NCBI GenBank assembly: GCA_002778195.1
Contig: PCDI01000002.1
Coordinates: 434,001-498,000, forward strand
Length of the DNA stretch: 64,000 nt
Source of the DNA: Raffaelea ambrosiae
Taxonomy: Eukaryota > Ascomycota > Sordariomycetes > Ophiostomatales > Ophiostomataceae
Direction of reading: 5' to 3'
Positions 62,439 through 64,000 of this stretch are shown piece after piece. Made by a program: the position numbers and the translations under genes. The notes below the pieces were generated by a model. The model searched no databases and was not told the origin of the DNA. It worked only from the letters and a program-made list of their open reading frames with translations. Position 1 is the stretch's first letter. Every line of letters begins with the position of its first letter.

Positions 62439-64000
62439 TCAGAAGAACGAATTCTGCATACACCCGCTGCCGTGACCTGCAGCTGGCGGTGGAAAGGGTG
62501 GCTCCGCCATGGCAAAGTCCAGTCCGGCCAGGCCGTTGAAGAATGAGTCGTGAAGGTGAAAGCTAGGGTTGATGGCGCCAAGAAAGTTGCCAATGGTGAG
62601 GTCCAGTTGCTCTGCGTCGTCGGCCCGTGGCTCTGAGAACGCCGGGGTGCCCAGAGACGGGTCCGTCGCGCTTTCGACGCCCTGCTGGTAGTGGTGCGAG
62701 CGGTGGCTATGCGGGTGTGGGTGCTGGTGGCCCAGGACGAGCGGCTGCTGAACAGGCTGGAACATCTGCTCGTCGTAGCTGGACGCGGCGTGCGTGGCAG
62801 TGGCGGTGGTTGTCGTAGGCGATACGGGCGAAAGCCTCACAGGGTCAAAGGAGCCGAACGATGGCTGCTCGGTCGCTGAGAGAACAGAGACCGCACCCAG
62901 CGAAGAAGGAGACATGGTACAGTGCACCTGCTGGTCTTCCCGGCCGTCGTCGGCAGACCCTTGTGGCCGGGGCCTGGTTGCCACCGCGTGTGGAGCTGCA
63001 GCGTCTGATGTTGTGCCCAGGTCGCCCCGCGGTCGGCCCGCCATCTTTCTTCGCTCGACGTGCCTCTGTGGTCGCCGGTCGGGTGTGCCGGTGTCCATGG
63101 TAGAGCCGACGCGTGCAGTCTGCCTCGGTCTCTTTGCGTCTCGTGTGCTGCAACTGGGTGCGGGTCGTTTCCGTGGGATCTCGTCGTGCCCATGCGCATG
63201 TGTATGCTTCTTTTTCTTCTTCTCGGCGCTGCTACTGCTGCTGCCGTGCTGCTGCTGTTGCTGGTGGTCGCCGCACTCAAACTGGCACTGGCCCTTGCGG
63301 TCGCCCTGGATGACAAAGAAGGTAAAGTCGAGGTACTCCTCGATGGTGGCACGGCACTTGTTGGCGCCCCGCCAGAAGCTCTGCAGCTGCGCCAGCACGT
63401 CCATGGCGCGCTCGACGTCGCGCAGCGCGGCGTACACGAAGCGGGCGTCGTCGGCGGAGGCGCGGATGCACTGCAGCAGCACGACGGCGCTGACAAAGAC
63501 GTACTGACCGTGGAAGACGAGGTAGTGGCTGCGCGGCACGCTCTGCACAAACTCGGCCGTCTCGCGGATGCAGTCGGTGGCCGCCTTGGCGCTCTTGCGC
63601 TGGGCCTGCGACCCGGCCAGCGGGCTCGGCCGGTGCGGGTTGCTCATGAACACGCGGTGCAGCAGCATGACGGCCGAGAAAAAGGACGACAGCGCCACGT
63701 GCTTCTGCGCCAGCAGCGGTCCGGATCCCGACGCCGCCCCCGGCTTGGCCATCTTGATCGCCGCGGGCACGGCGTCACGTGCCCACGACTGCAGCTTCTC
63801 GTTGGCCGCCCGCACCTGCATGCTCAGCTCGTGGAGCTTGGTCTTGTTTGTGCTGCTGCCGGCGTCCTTGTTCGTGTCCCTGTCCTCCGCGAGGAGACTG
63901 TGCCAGGCATCGGCGCTGCGCACCGAGTTGACCATCTTGAGGATCTCGCCAATGATGCGATGCAGGTGAATCATGCAGGCAAAGAAGCCGACGTTGATGC
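62439..64000 (-). CDS. fungal-specific transcription factor, C-terminal part (runs off right edge)
   Basis: The frame is open to position 64000, so the N-terminus, including any zinc cluster, lies beyond the window. The visible 520 residues or so begin INVGFFACMIHLHRIIGEIL and continue with helices typical of the fungal_trans middle homology region (HVALSSFFSAVMLLHRVFMSNPHRPSP, GQYVFVSAVVLLQCIRASADDARFVYAALRDVERAMDVL). The C-terminal 280 residues are low complexity: a poly-Gln run, poly-Ser, a poly-Lys/His stretch (EKKKKKHTHAHGH), and acidic/Pro-rich DNA suited to an activation domain. The stop is at 62439-62441. No intron is needed in the visible part. Its targets are unknown; the nearest gene is the convergent Dal5-type transporter. 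Confidence 0.8.
   Translation of the reverse strand, partial: INVGFFACMIHLHRIIGEILKMVNSVRSADAWHSLLAEDRDTNKDAGSSTNKTKLHELSMQVRAANEKLQSWARDAVPAAIKMAKPGAASGSGPLLAQKHVALSSFFSAVMLLHRVFMSNPHRPSPLAGSQAQRKSAKAATDCIRETAEFVQSVPRSHYLVFHGQYVFVSAVVLLQCIRASADDARFVYAALRDVERAMDVLAQLQSFWRGANKCRATIEEYLDFTFFVIQGDRKGQCQFECGDHQQQQQHGSSSSSAEKKKKKHTHAHGHDEIPRKRPAPSCSTRDAKRPRQTARVGSTMDTGTPDRRPQRHVERRKMAGRPRGDLGTTSDAAAPHAVATRPRPQGSADDGREDQQVHCTMSPSSLGAVSVLSATEQPSFGSFDPVRLSPVSPTTTTATATHAASSYDEQMFQPVQQPLVLGHQHPHPHSHRSHHYQQGVESATDPSLGTPAFSEPRADDAEQLDLTIGNFLGAINPSFHLHDSFFNGLAGLDFAMAEPPFPPPAAGHGSGCMQNSFF

Overview
The window looks like nuclear chromosome sequence of a filamentous ascomycete (Pezizomycotina, Sordariomycete-like; the order cannot be read from sequence alone). 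Most genes have short introns of about 50-105 nt with GT..AG ends and CTAAC/CTGAC branch sites, coding DNA is GC-rich, Zn2Cys6 regulators are present, and there is a fungal quinate-type cluster. Splice models were built by hand and every multi-exon model listed stays in frame to its stop. I recognised no tRNA, rRNA, CRISPR array or intact transposon.

Region 1 (about 1-16 kb) is an expanded quinate/shikimate (qut/qa) catabolic cluster. It holds a 5'-truncated QutR-type repressor, 3-dehydroshikimate dehydratase, a SnoaL-like protein, a shikimate-dehydrogenase (SDH) paralogue divergent from a hydroxyquinol-type intradiol dioxygenase, a second SDH paralogue, a quinate permease and a quinate dehydrogenase. 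Together they would import quinate, oxidise and dehydrate it to protocatechuate, and cleave a derived aromatic ring. Catabolic 3-dehydroquinase, the QutA/QA-1F activator and the hydroxylase that would make hydroxyquinol are not in the window. A 16-bp QA-1F-like palindrome lies in the divergent SDH/dioxygenase promoter.

Region 2 (17-31 kb) has a metallo-beta-lactamase-fold phospholipase-D-like protein, a carboxymuconolactone-decarboxylase-like protein, an NTF2/FAD monooxygenase fusion, a Zn2Cys6 regulator, an SDR dehydrogenase divergent from a Dal5-type transporter, and a sugar transporter.

Region 3 (32-42 kb) pairs 3-hydroxyanthranilate dioxygenase head-to-head with an ACMSD-type decarboxylase, a combination expected to turn a tryptophan/kynurenine intermediate into aminomuconate semialdehyde. 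It is followed by a decayed LaeA-like methyltransferase, a second Dal5-type transporter, an alpha-arrestin and a small putative membrane protein.

Region 4 (42-52 kb) is the best candidate for an undescribed system. A fused aconitase/isopropylmalate-dehydratase-like enzyme with an unusual N-terminal extension is divergent from an isocitrate-lyase/PEP-mutase-family lyase whose start codon appears to be split by an intron. A Zn2Cys6 regulator and a DHA1 exporter follow. The pair resembles a hydratase-plus-lyase module acting on a substituted malate.

Region 5 (52-64 kb) contains a HET-domain remnant, a luciferase-like FMN monooxygenase, an AT-rich gene-poor gap, a kynurenine aminotransferase with two mini-exons, a D-lactate dehydrogenase, a third Dal5-type transporter and the C-terminal part of a fungal transcription factor running off the right edge. 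Overall the window is catabolic and transport-heavy (six MFS genes), with relics of secondary-metabolism and incompatibility genes.
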